Notes: generated by a model from the letters alone, not told the origin. A stretch of 64,000 nt of DNA from Ramlibacter cellulosilyticus (GCF_014297465.1 NZ_JACORT010000001.1:496001-560000), one strand, 5' to 3'. Shown: positions 16,772-28,170, counted from the first letter of the stretch. Made by a program: numbers and translations.

Positions 16772-17491
16772 TCACGGACTCGTTGCGCCCTTCTCCAGCG
16801 ATTGCAGCAGTGCCTTGACTTCCGCGGGCAGCTGCAGCAGCTCCGGGCTCGTGATGATGCCGATGCCCAGCGCGTCCAGGCCGTCGAGCATGCTGCACTG
16901 GAAGCTCACGTCCGGCTGCTTCAGGCATTCGACCACGCCGCGCGCGGCCGCCGTCGCCGGGTAGCGGCCCGGATGGAAGGCGTAGACCATGTCCTCCGCG
17001 TTGCGCGGGTAGACCGTGCGCTGCAGCAGGTCCGCGGGGTACTTGCTCGCCGTCATGGTGCGGATCACGTAGGCCATGCGCGGGCCCAGCTCCGGCAGCG
17101 GCTGCCGCGTGTCGATCGAGTGCGCGCCGTGCAGGCCCACCATGGTCTGCGCGATCGGGCGGCCGTCGCTGAAGAAACGTTCGGAGCCGCTCAGGAAGAT
17201 GAGGCCGCAGGCGGACTCGCACTTGCCGGCCACCGCCGTGGGCAGCCCTTCGTCGCGGATGCGGTTGCCGACCTGGTAGCCGTTCCAGAGGTCGCCGCCG
17301 GGGCTGTCGTGCAGCAGCACGAGGGCAGGGCGGCCGGGGCCGGCCAGCGCGTCGCGCAGGCGCACGAGGTCGTTGCCGTCGACCGGACCGGACATCACGA
17401 GGATGTCGCCGACCCGGTGGAAATCCATCGCCCGCGCGCCGGGGGCGGCAGCCACGGCGGCGAAGAGCAAGGCAAGCAGGGTGCGGCGCAT
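16772..17491 (-). CDS. Secreted ClpP/crotonase-fold protein (putative serine-peptidase-like)
   Basis: 239 residues with a cleavable signal peptide (MRRTLLALLFAAVAAAPGARA). The mature protein has the ClpP/SppA-like layout: VLLHDSPGGDLWNGYQVGN (oxyanion-hole Gly-Gly followed by a helix), then GKCESACGLIFLSGSERFF, where the Ser of ESACG occupies the place of the ClpP nucleophile, and HGAHS further on, a possible catalytic histidine. Cysteines at ESAC and later (VECLKQ, FQCSM) may be disulfide-bonded. It should be periplasmic. Substrate and even activity are unknown. Confidence 0.78.
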   Translation of the reverse strand: MRRTLLALLFAAVAAAPGARAMDFHRVGDILVMSGPVDGNDLVRLRDALAGPGRPALVLLHDSPGGDLWNGYQVGNRIRDEGLPTAVAGKCESACGLIFLSGSERFFSDGRPIAQTMVGLHGAHSIDTRQPLPELGPRMAYVIRTMTASKYPADLLQRTVYPRNAEDMVYAFHPGRYPATAAARGVVECLKQPDVSFQCSMLDGLDALGIGIITSPELLQLPAEVKALLQSLEKGATSP

Positions 17492-17603
17492 CGGAATCCC
17501 CTCGCGGCACCCGACTCCGTGCCGCCTGTGGGTCCGTTATAGCAACGGCGCTCCCGGGCGGCCAGCCGGCCGTTGCAAAAAAGGAGGTTCCGGCGACCGG
17601 CGC

Positions 17604-19184
17604 TCAGGGCTGCAGGATGGTCGGCACCGCCACCGGCGCCATCCGCGGATAGTCGCGGCTGAAATGCAGGCCGCGGCTCTCGTGCCGCGACTGCGCCGAC
17701 TTCACGATCAGGTCCGCCACCGTCACCAGGTTGCGCAGTTCCAGCAGGTCGCGCGTGACGTGGAAGGCGCTGTAGAACTCCTGGATCTCCTGCTGCAGCA
17801 GCGTGACGCGGTGGGCGGCGCGGTCCAGGCGCTTGTTGGTGCGCACGATGCCCACGTAGTCCCACATGAAGCGGCGCAGCTCGTCCCAGTTGTGCGAGAT
17901 CACCACCAGTTCGTCCGCGTCGGTGACGCGGCTGTCGTCCCAGGCCGGCACCGAAGGCGGCAGCGGCAGCGGCGTGGCCAGGATGTCCTGCGAGGCGGAA
18001 CGGGCGAACACCATGCACTCCACGAGCGAGTTGCTCGCGAGGCGGTTGGCGCCGTGCAGGCCCGTGTACGCCGTCTCGCCGATGGCGTGCAGGCCAGCCA
18101 GGTCGGTGCGGCCGGAAAGGTCCGTGTGGATGCCGCCGCAGGTGTAGTGGGCGGCGGGCACCACCGGGATCGGCTGGCGCGTGATGTCGATGCCCAGCTC
18201 CAGGCAGCGCGCGTGGATGTTCGGGAAGTGTTCCTTGATGAACTCGGGCGGCTGGTGCGAGATGTCCAGGTGCACGCAGTCGAGGCCGTGCTTCTTCATC
18301 TCGAAGTCGATCGCGCGGGCCACGACGTCGCGCGGCGCCAGTTCCAGGCGCTCGTCGTGCGCCGGCATGAAGCGCGTGCCGTCCGGCAGCAGCAGGCGGC
18401 CGCCTTCGCCGCGCACGGCTTCGGAGATCAGGAAGTTCTTGACGTGCGGGTGGTACAGGCAGGTCGGGTGGAACTGGATGAACTCCATGTTCGTCACCCG
18501 GCAGCCCGCGCGCCAGGCGGCGGCGATGCCGTCGCCCGTGGCCGTGTCCGGATTGGTCGTGTACAGGTAGACCTTGCCCGCGCCCCCGGTGGCCAGGATG
18601 GTGTGCGGCGCGCGGAAGGTGACGATCTCGTCGGTCGCTTCGTCCAGCGCGTACAGGCCCAGGCAGCGGTTGGCGCCCTCCAGCCCCAGCTTGGCGGAGG
18701 TGATCAGGTCCACGAGCATGTGGTGCTCGAGGACGGTGATGTTGGGCGTGTGCTTCACGCGCTGGATCAGCGTCTGCTGCACGGCGGCGCCGGTGGCGTC
18801 GGTCACGTGCACGATGCGGCGCGCGCTGTGGCCGCCTTCGCGCGTGAGGTGCAGGTGGCCGTCTTCCTCGGAGAAGGGCACGCCCAGCTGCTGCAGCCAG
18901 GCCACGCTTTCGGGCGCGTGCTCCACGACGAAGCGCGTGGCGGCCGGGTCGGACAGGCCGGCGCCGGCGATGAACGTGTCGTTGACGTGCGCATCGAAGC
19001 TGTCGCTCGGGTCCGTGACGGCGGCGATGCCGCCTTGCGCCCAGCCGCTGGAGCCGTCGCTCATGACGCGCTTGGTGAGGATGGCGACGCGGTGCGTCGG
19101 CGCGAGGTGCAGGGCGGCGGACAGGCCGGCGAGGCCGCTGCCGACGATGAGGACGTCGAAGTCCCGAGGTTGGGCCTGGCTCAA
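17604..19184 (-). CDS. nadB: L-aspartate oxidase
   Basis: 526 residues. It has an N-terminal FAD loop [79 protein letters not shown] and HYTCGGI, all typical of NadB and the related fumarate reductase/succinate dehydrogenase flavoproteins. The Ser-Gln-Ala-Gly-type substrate segment and C-terminal helical bundle are present. It oxidises L-aspartate to iminoaspartate for NadA. It is 3 kb from nadCA and on the opposite strand, so NAD genes cluster loosely here. Confidence 0.97.
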   Translation of the reverse strand: MSQAQPRDFDVLIVGSGLAGLSAALHLAPTHRVAILTKRVMSDGSSGWAQGGIAAVTDPSDSFDAHVNDTFIAGAGLSDPAATRFVVEHAPESVAWLQQLGVPFSEEDGHLHLTREGGHSARRIVHVTDATGAAVQQTLIQRVKHTPNITVLEHHMLVDLITSAKLGLEGANRCLGLYALDEATDEIVTFRAPHTILATGGAGKVYLYTTNPDTATGDGIAAAWRAGCRVTNMEFIQFHPTCLYHPHVKNFLISEAVRGEGGRLLLPDGTRFMPAHDERLELAPRDVVARAIDFEMKKHGLDCVHLDISHQPPEFIKEHFPNIHARCLELGIDITRQPIPVVPAAHYTCGGIHTDLSGRTDLAGLHAIGETAYTGLHGANRLASNSLVECMVFARSASQDILATPLPLPPSVPAWDDSRVTDADELVVISHNWDELRRFMWDYVGIVRTNKRLDRAAHRVTLLQQEIQEFYSAFHVTRDLLELRNLVTVADLIVKSAQSRHESRGLHFSRDYPRMAPVAVPTILQP

Positions 19185-19203
19185 GGCAGGGCTCCCGTTC
19201 TTG

Positions 19204-20064
19204 TTATGCGGGTTGGTACGCGAGGCGGACGTAGATCGGCGCGTAGGCTTCGGCCTGGGTCAGCTCGATGAGCGTTTCCTTGGCCAGTTCGAGCATGGCG
19301 ATGAAGGTGACGATCAGCACCGGGACGCCCCGGGTCACGTCGAACAGGTTCTCGAACTCGACGAACTTGCGGCCCTGCAGCTTCTTGAGCACCATGGACA
19401 TGTGCTCCCGCACGGAGAGCTCCTCGCGCGTGATCTTGTGGTGCTGCACCAGCCTGGCCCGGCGCAGGATGTCGCGCCAGGCTTCCTGCAGGTCGACGAT
19501 GTCCACGTCGGGAAAGCGCGGCTGCAGCGACTGCTCGATGTAGACCTGCGCACGCAGCACGTCGCGGCCGACCTGCGGCATCTCGTTCAGGCGGAAGGCC
19601 GCGGCCTTCATCTGCTCGTACTCCAGCAGGCGGCGGACCAGTTCGGCGCGCGGGTCCTCGGCTTCCTCGCCCTCCGCCGTCTTCTTGGGCGGCAGCAGCA
19701 TGCGCGACTTGATCTCGATGAGCATCGCCGCCATCAGCAGGTACTCCGCGGCCAGCTCCAGGTTGCGCACGCGGATCTCGTCGACGTACACGAGGTACTG
19801 GCGGGTCACCGCCGCCATCGGGATGTCGAGGATGTTGAAGTTCTGCTTGCGGATCAGGTACAGCAGCAGGTCCAGGGGGCCTTCGAAGGCCTCGAGGAAG
19901 ATCTCCAGCGCGTCCGGCGGGATGTACAGGTCCTGCGGCAGGGCGAACAGCGGCTCGCCGTAGAGGCGGGCGAGCGCGACCTGGTCCACCACCTCGGGCA
20001 GGCCGGTCTCCTCGGGCGCCGGGGGCTCCGGCAGCTCGGGCAGGACGGTGTCGCCGCTGTCCAT
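19204..20064 (-). CDS. scpA: Segregation and condensation protein A
   Basis: 286 residues from the ATG at 20064 ([19 protein letters not shown]). The ScpA core is clear: [32 protein letters not shown] near residue 65, [22 protein letters not shown], and a C-terminal winged-helix part. ScpA is the kleisin that bridges the SMC heads and recruits ScpB for chromosome organisation. scpB is not adjacent here. A Pro/Glu-rich N-terminal extension of about 40 residues precedes the kleisin core, as in other Burkholderiales. It sits 8 bp after the DUF3460 gene. Confidence 0.95.
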   Translation of the reverse strand: MDSGDTVLPELPEPPAPEETGLPEVVDQVALARLYGEPLFALPQDLYIPPDALEIFLEAFEGPLDLLLYLIRKQNFNILDIPMAAVTRQYLVYVDEIRVRNLELAAEYLLMAAMLIEIKSRMLLPPKKTAEGEEAEDPRAELVRRLLEYEQMKAAAFRLNEMPQVGRDVLRAQVYIEQSLQPRFPDVDIVDLQEAWRDILRRARLVQHHKITREELSVREHMSMVLKKLQGRKFVEFENLFDVTRGVPVLIVTFIAMLELAKETLIELTQAEAYAPIYVRLAYQPA

Positions 20065-20072
20065 CGGGGGCT

Positions 20073-20300
20073 TCAGCGCGGCCGGCGCGGGTCGTCGCCG
20101 TACACGTACGGCTTCTGCGGGACCCGGGCATCCTTCCACTCGGCCAGCGCGTCGCGGTCCAGGTGCTTGTCCCACCAGAGGGCACGGCCGGCGCGCTGCT
20201 GCGCCTCGAGCTCGGGCTTCTCCGTCTTCAGCTGCTCGATGAACTGCGTGACGTCGGAGCGGTAGTCGGGGCGGCGGAAGATGCGTTGCAGGAAGGACAT
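20073..20300 (-). CDS. DUF3460 family protein
   Basis: 75 residues: MSFLQRIFRRPDYRSDVTQF, then IEQLKTEKPELEAQQRAGRA and LWWDKHLDRDALAEWKDARVP, ending in a basic tail. It matches the short, mostly helical DUF3460 proteins of betaproteobacteria, which usually sit directly before scpA as here (8-bp gap). The function is unknown. The conserved coupling to scpA suggests a link to chromosome segregation, but that is inference. Confidence 0.88.
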   Translation of the reverse strand: MSFLQRIFRRPDYRSDVTQFIEQLKTEKPELEAQQRAGRALWWDKHLDRDALAEWKDARVPQKPYVYGDDPRRPR

Positions 20301-20309
20301 GGGGCGATT

Positions 20310-21025
20310 TTACCGGGCGGACGGATGGGGGGCTTCCGGCGCGATCCGGCCGTCCACGACCTGCACGATGCGGTCGCAGCGCCGGGCGAGTTCCGGGTTG
20401 TGGGTGACGAAGAGGACGCTGGTGCCCTGTTCGCGGCTGACGGTGCGCAGCAACTCGAAGACGACGTCGGCGCTCTTGGTGTCCAGGTTGCCCGTCGGCT
20501 CGTCCGCCAGCAGCAGCGCCGGCTCCATGGCCAGCCCGCGCGCGACCGCCACCCGCTGCTGCTGCCCCCCGGAGAGGCGCCCGGCCGGCTGGTCGGCCCA
20601 GGGGGCCAGGCCGACCCGGGCGATGAGGTCCGATGCACGCCGGGCCATGTCCTCGCGGCCGACGCCGCCGGCGCCAAGCATCGGCATCATCACGTTCTCC
20701 ACCGCGCTGAAGGCGTTGATCAGGTGGTGGTACTGGAAGACGAAGCCGATCGTGTGGCCCCGCAGGCGGGTGAGCTCCGCCTCGTCCAGGCCGGTGGTCT
20801 CCCGGCCCGTGATCTCCAGGCTGCCGGCGGTGGGCCGGTCCAGCAGGCCCACGATGTTCAGGAGGGTGCTCTTGCCGGAGCCCGACGGGCCCATCACGGC
20901 GACGAACTCCCCGCGGCGCACCACCAGGTCGACGCCGTGCAGCACCTCGGTTTCGTTCGGTTCCCCGACGTTGAAGGACTTGCGGATGCCCCGCAGCCGG
21001 ACGACGGGCGTGTCTTCCATCGGGC

Positions 21026-21029
<4 letters not shown>
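20310..21029 (-). CDS. ABC transporter ATP-binding protein (LolD/MacB-type)
   Basis: 239 residues with Walker [11 protein letters not shown]-loop FVFQYHHL, signature [16 protein letters not shown], Walker [14 protein letters not shown] and the switch histidine in LFVTHNP. The sequence belongs to the LolD/FtsE/MacB ATPase group. Its ATG overlaps the permease stop by 4 bp (ATGA). With the permease and the membrane-fusion protein upstream it forms a complete MacAB-like unit in which ATPase and permease are separate chains. Confidence 0.93.
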
Positions 21030-22282
<1,253 letters not shown>

Positions 22283-22284
22283 GG

Positions 22285-23541
22285 CTAGCGCTGCGGGACG
22301 ATCGCCCGCACGCGGGCGCCTTCGGCGACCTGCAGGGCGGCCGGGCCGGTGGCGGGCAGCACCGCGTCGCCGGCGGAGGCGCCCGACAGCACCTCGCACC
22401 AGCCGCGCGAGCGCAGGCCCAGCTTCACGGGCTGCCGGCGCGCATGGCCGTCCTCCACCTTCAGCAGCCACGGCGCGGGCGAGTCGATCCCGCGCACGGC
22501 CTCCGTCGGCACGAGGACCGCGGCGGGGCGCCGGGCGACCTCGATGTCCACGGAAACGGTCATGTCCTGCCGCAGGTAGTCGGGCGGCTGCGGCACGTCG
22601 AGCTTGACCTCCACGGAGCCGCGCTGCGCGTCGATGCCGGGATTGATGTAGGCGAGCTTCGCAGCGAAGCGCTGGTCGGCGTACGCATCGGCGGAAGCCA
22701 GCGCGTCCTGCCCGACCGCCAGCAGCTTCAGGTTCTTCTCGTCGATCTGCACCACCAGCTGCGCGGCGCCGCTGGGGGACAGGACCATGAGCGGCTTCCC
22801 GGGCTGCACCACGTCGCCCCGCTCCACGTTGCGGGCGATGAGCGTGCCGGCCGCGGGCGCCAGCACGCGCGTGTAGCGCAGCCGGGCCCGCGCGGCTTCC
22901 GCGGCGGCGCGGGCCTGGGCGAGCGCCGCGTCGGCCGAGACGGCGTTGCTGCCGCCGGGCCGCGCGCTCGCGAGCTGCTGCTGCGCGGTGCGCAGGATGG
23001 ACTGCGCCACGCTGGCGGCACGTTCGGAGTCGTCCAGCGCCGCCTGGCCGATGAACTCCCTGGCGATCAGCTCGCGGTTGCGTTTCAGGGTCCGCTCGGC
23101 GACCTCGTGGTTCGCCTGCGCCTGGCGCACGGCCTGTTCCGCATTGGGGGCGTCGACTTCGCGGACCTGGCGCACGCGCGCCGCCGCCTGCTTCACGGCC
23201 AGTTCCGCCTGGGACACGGCGGCCCGTGCCTCCGTGGATTCCAGCTCGATCAGCAGGGCGCCGGCGGGCACCGTCTGTCCCTGGGCCACCGGCACGGCGA
23301 CGACCGTGCCCGTGACCTGGACGCCCACGTCCGCGCGGTGCGGGGTTTCCACCCGGCCGCTCGCCACGACCGTCTGCACGAAATCGCGTTGCACCACCTG
23401 CAGCACCGCCACCTTCGGGCCCCGGAGCATCCGGGGCGCGGCGAGCGCCGCGACCGCCAGCACCAGCACGGCCGCGAGCAGCCACGCCGCGTGCTTGCGG
23501 GCGCCATGCAGCCAGTCCTTCCAGCGGCTCGATCCAGCCAT
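22285..23541 (-). CDS. HlyD/MacA-type periplasmic adaptor (membrane-fusion) protein
   Basis: 418 residues from the ATG at 23541. It has one N-terminal anchor helix (about 15-35), a first lipoyl half ([21 protein letters not shown]), a long coiled-coil hairpin (about 110-205, Ala/Glu/Arg-rich), a second lipoyl half and beta-barrel ([20 protein letters not shown]) and a C-terminal membrane-proximal domain. It links an inner-membrane transporter to an outer-membrane channel. It is the first gene of the exporter operon. No TolC-like gene lies in the window, so a channel encoded elsewhere would be shared. Confidence 0.92.
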   Translation of the reverse strand: MAGSSRWKDWLHGARKHAAWLLAAVLVLAVAALAAPRMLRGPKVAVLQVVQRDFVQTVVASGRVETPHRADVGVQVTGTVVAVPVAQGQTVPAGALLIELESTEARAAVSQAELAVKQAAARVRQVREVDAPNAEQAVRQAQANHEVAERTLKRNRELIAREFIGQAALDDSERAASVAQSILRTAQQQLASARPGGSNAVSADAALAQARAAAEAARARLRYTRVLAPAAGTLIARNVERGDVVQPGKPLMVLSPSGAAQLVVQIDEKNLKLLAVGQDALASADAYADQRFAAKLAYINPGIDAQRGSVEVKLDVPQPPDYLRQDMTVSVDIEVARRPAAVLVPTEAVRGIDSPAPWLLKVEDGHARRQPVKLGLRSRGWCEVLSGASAGDAVLPATGPAALQVAEGARVRAIVPQR

Positions 23542-23592
23542 ACGGCCAAAGCATGCGCGCCGCATGCTCCCCGCCGGTTGACCCACGTCAAG

Positions 23593-25269
23593 CTAGGCCG
23601 GCACCTCTTCGGAGGCCTCGTGCCGGGCGAGTTCCCCCAGGAAACCCGCCTGCACCAGCACCTCCCGCGGCTGGGGCTGGAGGTTCTCCATGCGCAGGGT
23701 GCCGCCGCGCAGCAGCACCACCTTGTGCAGCTGCCGCAGCGCGTCCAGGCCGGAGGTGTCCAGGTGCACCATCTGCAGCGCGTCGAGCACGACCGGCGTG
23801 CCCGCCGGCCCGCTTTCCACGGCTTCCACGATGGGATCGACCTTGGCCGTGGCGCCGAAGAACAGCGAGCCGTAGAGCCGGTAGCGCAGCTCTCCGCTGT
23901 CGCCCGGGATGCGCTCGACGCTGAAGAGGGAGCCCATCTTCTGGATGAACAGGATGCAGGCGGCGAGCAGGCCGACCTGGACGGCCACCGTCAGGTCGAA
24001 GACGACCGTCAGCACGAAGGTGCCCAGCATCTTGATGCGGTAGTCCGCGCTGTAGCGCCGCAGGTGCGCGAACTCGCGCCACTCGCCCATGTTCCAGGCG
24101 ACGAAGAAGAGGATGCCGGCCAGCACCGAGAGCGGCACCAGCTGCGCGAGCGGCGCGGCGGCCAGCACCACCACGGCGACCGTCACCGCGTGCACGAGGC
24201 CGGCGATGGGGGAGGTCGCCCCGGCCCGGATGTTGGTCACCGTGCGGGCGATCGTGCCCGTGGCCGGCATCCCGCCGAAGAAGGGCACGACGAAGTTCGC
24301 GACGCCCTGGGCCATCAGCTCCTGGTTCGGGTCGTGCCGCGGCAGGTTGGACAGCTGGTCGGCGACGCGCGCGCACAGCAGCGACTCGATCGCCCCCAGC
24401 AGCGCGATGGTGACCGTGGGCGTGACCAGGAGCTTGACCGTCTCCCAGCTGAAGTCCGGCAGCGTGAAGGCCGGCACCCCGCGCGGGATGGCGCCGAAAC
24501 GGCTGCCGATGGTCTCCACCGGCAGCTGGAAGTACCAGGCGACGAAGGTCAGCGTGGCCAGCGCCACGATCGGGCCGGGGATGCGGGCGCCGACCTCGCT
24601 GGCTTCGCGTACGCCGGGCAGGTCCACCGGCAGGCGCTCGGCCAGCCGCACGCTCCAGAGGCGCGGCCACACGAACAGGCCGAGCAGGCAGGCGAGCCCC
24701 AGCGCGAACGCGGACGGGTTGAAGGTGTCGAGATGGGACCCCAGGAGCCGCAGCTGCGCGAAGAAATCGGCCGGCAGCTTGCCCACGTCCAGCCCGAGCC
24801 AGTCCCGCAGCTGCGAGGCGGCGATCAGCACCGCGATGCCGTTGGTGAAGCCCACGACGATGCTGAGGGGCACGTAGCGCACCAGGCGCCCGAGGCGCAG
24901 CAGCCCGAGGAGGAACAGCAGCACGCCGGCGCAGGCGGTCGCGATCAGCAGGTTCGCGACGCCGTAGCGCTCGATGATCCCGTACACGATCACGATGAAG
25001 GCGCCGGCGGGCCCGCCGATCTGCACGTGGGAGCCGCCGAGGGCGGCGATCAGCGCGCCCGCGATGATCGCGGTCCACAGCCCGGCCTCCGGCTTGAGCC
25101 CGGAGGCGATCGCGAAGGCCATGGCCAGGGGGAGGGCGACGATGCCGACCGTCAGCCCGGCGCCGAGGTCGCGCCCCGCGCGGGCACGGTCGTACCCGCG
25201 CAGGGCATCCAGCAGGCGGGGGCGGAAGGGGGCGAGCGGCACGAAGGCCATCGCGCTGTATTCTTCCAT
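23593..25269 (-). CDS. SulP-family inorganic anion transporter with STAS domain
   Basis: 558 residues with 10-12 membrane helices, the SulP core (LGAGLTVGIVALPLAMAFAI, GGSHVQIGGPAGAFIVIVYG, GGMPATGTIARTVTNIRAGA) and a C-terminal STAS domain (about 430-540, DSGELRYRLYGSLFFGATAKV ... LDALQMVHLDTSGLDALRQL). SulP proteins carry sulfate, bicarbonate or dicarboxylates; the substrate is not clear from sequence. Met7 (25251) is an alternative start. It stands alone between the exporter operon and the DUF1275 gene. Confidence 0.93.
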   Translation of the reverse strand: MEEYSAMAFVPLAPFRPRLLDALRGYDRARAGRDLGAGLTVGIVALPLAMAFAIASGLKPEAGLWTAIIAGALIAALGGSHVQIGGPAGAFIVIVYGIIERYGVANLLIATACAGVLLFLLGLLRLGRLVRYVPLSIVVGFTNGIAVLIAASQLRDWLGLDVGKLPADFFAQLRLLGSHLDTFNPSAFALGLACLLGLFVWPRLWSVRLAERLPVDLPGVREASEVGARIPGPIVALATLTFVAWYFQLPVETIGSRFGAIPRGVPAFTLPDFSWETVKLLVTPTVTIALLGAIESLLCARVADQLSNLPRHDPNQELMAQGVANFVVPFFGGMPATGTIARTVTNIRAGATSPIAGLVHAVTVAVVVLAAAPLAQLVPLSVLAGILFFVAWNMGEWREFAHLRRYSADYRIKMLGTFVLTVVFDLTVAVQVGLLAACILFIQKMGSLFSVERIPGDSGELRYRLYGSLFFGATAKVDPIVEAVESGPAGTPVVLDALQMVHLDTSGLDALRQLHKVVLLRGGTLRMENLQPQPREVLVQAGFLGELARHEASEEVPA

Positions 25270-25317
25270 CGGCGCAGCGGCGCGGCGAGGCCCTTGTGGG
25301 CCCGCGGCAACGCCGGC

Positions 25318-26070
25318 TCAGTGGCCGGATGCGACCAGGCGCTGCCGGACATCCCGCAGGAACGGACGCAGCGCGAGCAGCCACAGGCCGATCGCGAGCG
25401 GCACGGTGCTCGCGAAGCCCACGTGCTTGAACCCCCAGGCGCCCGCCAGGCCGCCCGTGAAGAAGCAGGCCACCAGCAGGCCGTGGATGCGGAGCTTGCG
25501 GCGGTTGGCGAGCACCGGGTCGCGCCCGGGTTCGCGCGGGTTGACGTACAGGAGCTTGCCCAGCTCGATGCCGATGTCGGTGACCAGGCCGGTGACGTGC
25601 GTCGTGCGGATCTCGGCGCGCGAGATCTTGGTGATCACGGCGTTCTGCAGGCCCATGATGTAGCAGAGGAGCAGCACGGTGAGCGGCAGGAACAGCGCCG
25701 CGAAGCCGCCGATGGAGGCGCCGGCCACGCCGAACAGCAGCAGGGCCACGGCTTCCAGGAACAGCGGCAGGCCGTAGGCGCTGTGCAGGCGGCGGCGCAG
25801 CCCCCAGTTGACGAGGATGGCCGTGGTCATCGCACCGAGGACGAAGGCGAGGATGGCTGCGGCCGCTGCGGCGACCGGAGCGAACTGCCCCAGCACCAGG
25901 TTGTCCGCCATCGAGGACACCAGGCCGGTCATGTGGGAGGTGTACTGGCCGACGGCGAGGAAGCCGCCTGCGTTGGTCGCGCCGGCCACGAAGGCGAGGA
26001 AGGCACCGAGCCGGACGTTGGCCTGCGTCGTGCGGTCGACGTCCGCCCAGCCGCGGATGAAGGGAAACAT
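25318..26070 (-). CDS. DUF1275 (YoaK-like) membrane protein
   Basis: 250 residues from the ATG at 26070 (MFPFIRGWADVDRTTQANVR). It has six hydrophobic helices, with the family motifs AFVAGATNAGGFLAVGQYTSHMTG near the N-terminus and IMGLQNAVITKISRAEIRTTHVTG in the middle. DUF1275 proteins are widespread inner-membrane proteins with transporter-like topology and no established substrate. The gene follows a small lipoprotein gene by 34 bp. Confidence 0.9.
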   Translation of the reverse strand: MFPFIRGWADVDRTTQANVRLGAFLAFVAGATNAGGFLAVGQYTSHMTGLVSSMADNLVLGQFAPVAAAAAAILAFVLGAMTTAILVNWGLRRRLHSAYGLPLFLEAVALLLFGVAGASIGGFAALFLPLTVLLLCYIMGLQNAVITKISRAEIRTTHVTGLVTDIGIELGKLLYVNPREPGRDPVLANRRKLRIHGLLVACFFTGGLAGAWGFKHVGFASTVPLAIGLWLLALRPFLRDVRQRLVASGH

Positions 26071-26104
26071 CGTGGCGGAGCTTAACCCAGGCCCCGCGCG
26101 GGGC

Positions 26105-26320
26105 TCACTGCCCGGCGGCTTCGCCCGAGGGCAGCACGGCGTCCACCGCCGCGCCGGCGACGGCACCGGTGACCTTGGCCGCGCCCACCGCCGCATCCAC
26201 CGCCAGCGATCCCGCGGTCACCGCCACGGACGCGGCGGCCGCGCCGATGGTGATGACGGTGCACCCGCTGCAGGTCGCAACGACGAGGGCGAGGAGGGCG
26301 GCGCGGACGGGGTACTGCAT
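26105..26320 (-). CDS. Small putative lipoprotein
   Basis: 71 residues. The N-terminus MQYPVRAALLALVVATCSGC is a lipoprotein signal with a lipobox ending at Cys20, followed by a low-complexity Ala/Val/Gly stretch (ITIGAAAASVAVTAGSLAVD) that could lie in or on the membrane. Similar short Ala-rich lipoproteins are common in this order and have no known function. It lies between the N-formylglutamate amidohydrolase and DUF1275 genes on the same strand. Confidence 0.65.
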   Translation of the reverse strand: MQYPVRAALLALVVATCSGCTVITIGAAAASVAVTAGSLAVDAAVGAAKVTGAVAGAAVDAVLPSGEAAGQ

Positions 26321-26344
26321 GCCCGCCAGCTTACCTTCGCAAGC

Positions 26345-27190
26345 TCAGCGGACCTGGTCCTTTACATAGGCGGCGAGGGTCCGCGTGACCGCCGTGAGAT
26401 CTTCCTGCAGCAGGGCGAAGCCCTCGTTGCGCTCGCGCGTCGCCTCGTCCATGTAGAGGGGACGGCGGATCTCCACCTGCAGGCTGTGGCGGCGCCGCGC
26501 GGGCTGGCCGATGCGCGCGATCAGCTGCACGCCCTTGTACGGGTCGTTGCGCGCCACGGTGTAGCCGCGCGCGCGCAGCTCGCGGTCCACGAGGTCCACG
26601 AAGGCGGGTTCGCAGGTCGTGCCGTCGCGGTCGCCCAGCACGAAGTCCGCCAGCGGCCTGTCGCTGACGATCTGCAGGCGCTGGTAGGCGTCGTTGGGCA
26701 TCGAGTGCAGGTTCAGGTGCCACACGGCGCCGAAGCGCTGCGCGGTCTCCTCGATCGCCTCGGACAGGGCGGCGTGGTACGGGAGGTACCAGGCATCGAT
26801 GCGGTGGCGCACTTCGGCGACCGTCAGCGGCCGGTCGTAGATCGGCACGCCGGCGCGGATGTTGCGCCACACCAGGCCGTAGCCGAGGCGGCTCTTCTCG
26901 CTGGGCGCCAGGGGCTCGGGCCAGGGTTCGGCGAGCAGGTCCGGGTCCAGGTCCTCCAGCGTGCGGTTCGCGTCGATGTAGGTGCGCGGGAAGTGCGCGT
27001 GCAGCAGCGTGCCGCCGTGGCGCGGCACGGCTTCCCACAGCGCCTCCACGTGCGTGTCCTCGCCGCGGCGCAGCAGCTCGCGCGGCACCGCGTGGGCGTA
27101 GTCGTCGGGGTAGAAGGTGCCGCTGTGCGGGGAGTCGCACACCAGCGGCACCGCCGCGCCCTGCGGGCGCAGCAGCGTGAAAGGCGCCAT
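26345..27190 (-). CDS. N-formylglutamate amidohydrolase family protein
   Basis: 281 residues. Family motifs are VCDSPHSGTFYPDDY, RGEDTHVEALWEAV, RTYIDANRTLEDLDP and LNLHSMPND, with metal-binding His/Glu/Asp residues typical of the FGase group, and SLQVEIRRPLYMDE near the C-terminus. These enzymes release formate from N-formylglutamate in histidine degradation, or act on related formyl or acyl amino acids. The ATG shares one base with the stop of the Bug-receptor gene (TGATG), so the two are translationally coupled. A divergent LysR regulator may control both. Confidence 0.9.
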   Translation of the reverse strand: MAPFTLLRPQGAAVPLVCDSPHSGTFYPDDYAHAVPRELLRRGEDTHVEALWEAVPRHGGTLLHAHFPRTYIDANRTLEDLDPDLLAEPWPEPLAPSEKSRLGYGLVWRNIRAGVPIYDRPLTVAEVRHRIDAWYLPYHAALSEAIEETAQRFGAVWHLNLHSMPNDAYQRLQIVSDRPLADFVLGDRDGTTCEPAFVDLVDRELRARGYTVARNDPYKGVQLIARIGQPARRRHSLQVEIRRPLYMDEATRERNEGFALLQEDLTAVTRTLAAYVKDQVR

Positions 27191-28170
27191 CACTCCGCCT
27201 TGATGTTGGCCATCTGCGCGACCTTCTGGTAGCGCGCGATGGCCTGCTGGATCTGCTGGCCGAACTCCGCCGGGGTGCCGGGGATCAGCGTGGCGCCGAG
27301 CTCGTCGATCTTCTTCTGGAACTCGGGGTTCTTCATCGCCTTGTGGAAGGCGGCATTCAGCTTCGCCACCACTTCCGGCGGCGTGCCCGCGGGCGCCACC
27401 ACGCCGAACCAGCCGCCGCCGCCCATCTGGGGGAAGCCCAGTTCGCCGTAGGTCGGCACGTCGGGCAGCGCGGGCGAGCGCTTCTCGGACAGCACCGCCA
27501 GCGCGCGCAGCTTGCCACCCTTGATGTGCGGCAGCGCGGAAGGCAGGTTGTCGGTGATGGCGTCCACCTGGCCGGCCAGCGCGTCGTTCATCGCCTGGCC
27601 CGCGCCCTTGTACGGCACGTGCAGCAGCTCGATGTGCGCCAGCGCCATGAAGTGCGCGATGTTCGCGTGGCCCAGGGAACCGGTGCCGGGCGTGCCGAAG
27701 CTGTACTTGTTGGGGCTGGCCTTCGCCTGCGCGAGGAATTCCTTCATGTCCTTGGCGGAGACCTTGTTCGGGTTCACCGCGAACACGCTGGGCGTCGTGG
27801 CGACGTTGGTGACGGGCGCGAAGTCCTTCACCGGGTCGTACTTCAGCTTGCTGCCGTACACCGCGGAGTTGGCGCCGTGCGTGCTGACGGTCGCCATGCC
27901 CAGCGTGTAGCCGTCCGCCTTGCTCTTGGCAACGAACTCCATGCCGATGGAGCCGCCCGCGCCGGCCTTGTTGTCGACGACGATGGGCTGGCCCAGCTCG
28001 CGGCTGCCGAACTCGGCCAGCAGGCGCGCGGCGATGTCGGTGGAGCCGCCCGGGGCGAAAGGCACCACCAGCTTGATCGGCTGGCTGGGGAAGGGCTGCT
28101 GCGCGGAGGCGCCGAGCGCGAGGAGGGCGGCGGCCGCAACCGCGGCCTGTAGGAAATGGCGGGTCTTCAT
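27190..28170 (-). CDS. Bug-family tripartite tricarboxylate transporter substrate-binding protein
   Basis: 326 residues with a cleavable signal (MKTRHFLQAAVAAAALLALG, cut after GASA) and the Bug signature FPSQPIKLVVPFAPGGSTD, VVDNKAGAGGSIG and FGTPGTGSLGHANIAHFM ... VPYKGAGQAMNDALAGQVD. Bug proteins are periplasmic receptors for carboxylates and related anions; they are greatly expanded in Burkholderiales, often without a nearby permease, as here. Coupled to the formylglutamate amidohydrolase, it may bind the same or a related amido-acid. It is divergent from a LysR gene (104-bp gap). Confidence 0.93.
   Translation of the reverse strand: MKTRHFLQAAVAAAALLALGASAQQPFPSQPIKLVVPFAPGGSTDIAARLLAEFGSRELGQPIVVDNKAGAGGSIGMEFVAKSKADGYTLGMATVSTHGANSAVYGSKLKYDPVKDFAPVTNVATTPSVFAVNPNKVSAKDMKEFLAQAKASPNKYSFGTPGTGSLGHANIAHFMALAHIELLHVPYKGAGQAMNDALAGQVDAITDNLPSALPHIKGGKLRALAVLSEKRSPALPDVPTYGELGFPQMGGGGWFGVVAPAGTPPEVVAKLNAAFHKAMKNPEFQKKIDELGATLIPGTPAEFGQQIQQAIARYQKVAQMANIKAE

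Noticed and set aside
22444..26085. A 1213-codon plus-strand open frame across the exporter and SulP genes
   Set aside because: It runs antisense through three well-supported genes and has the low-complexity, charge-rich composition of a mirror frame with no domain.
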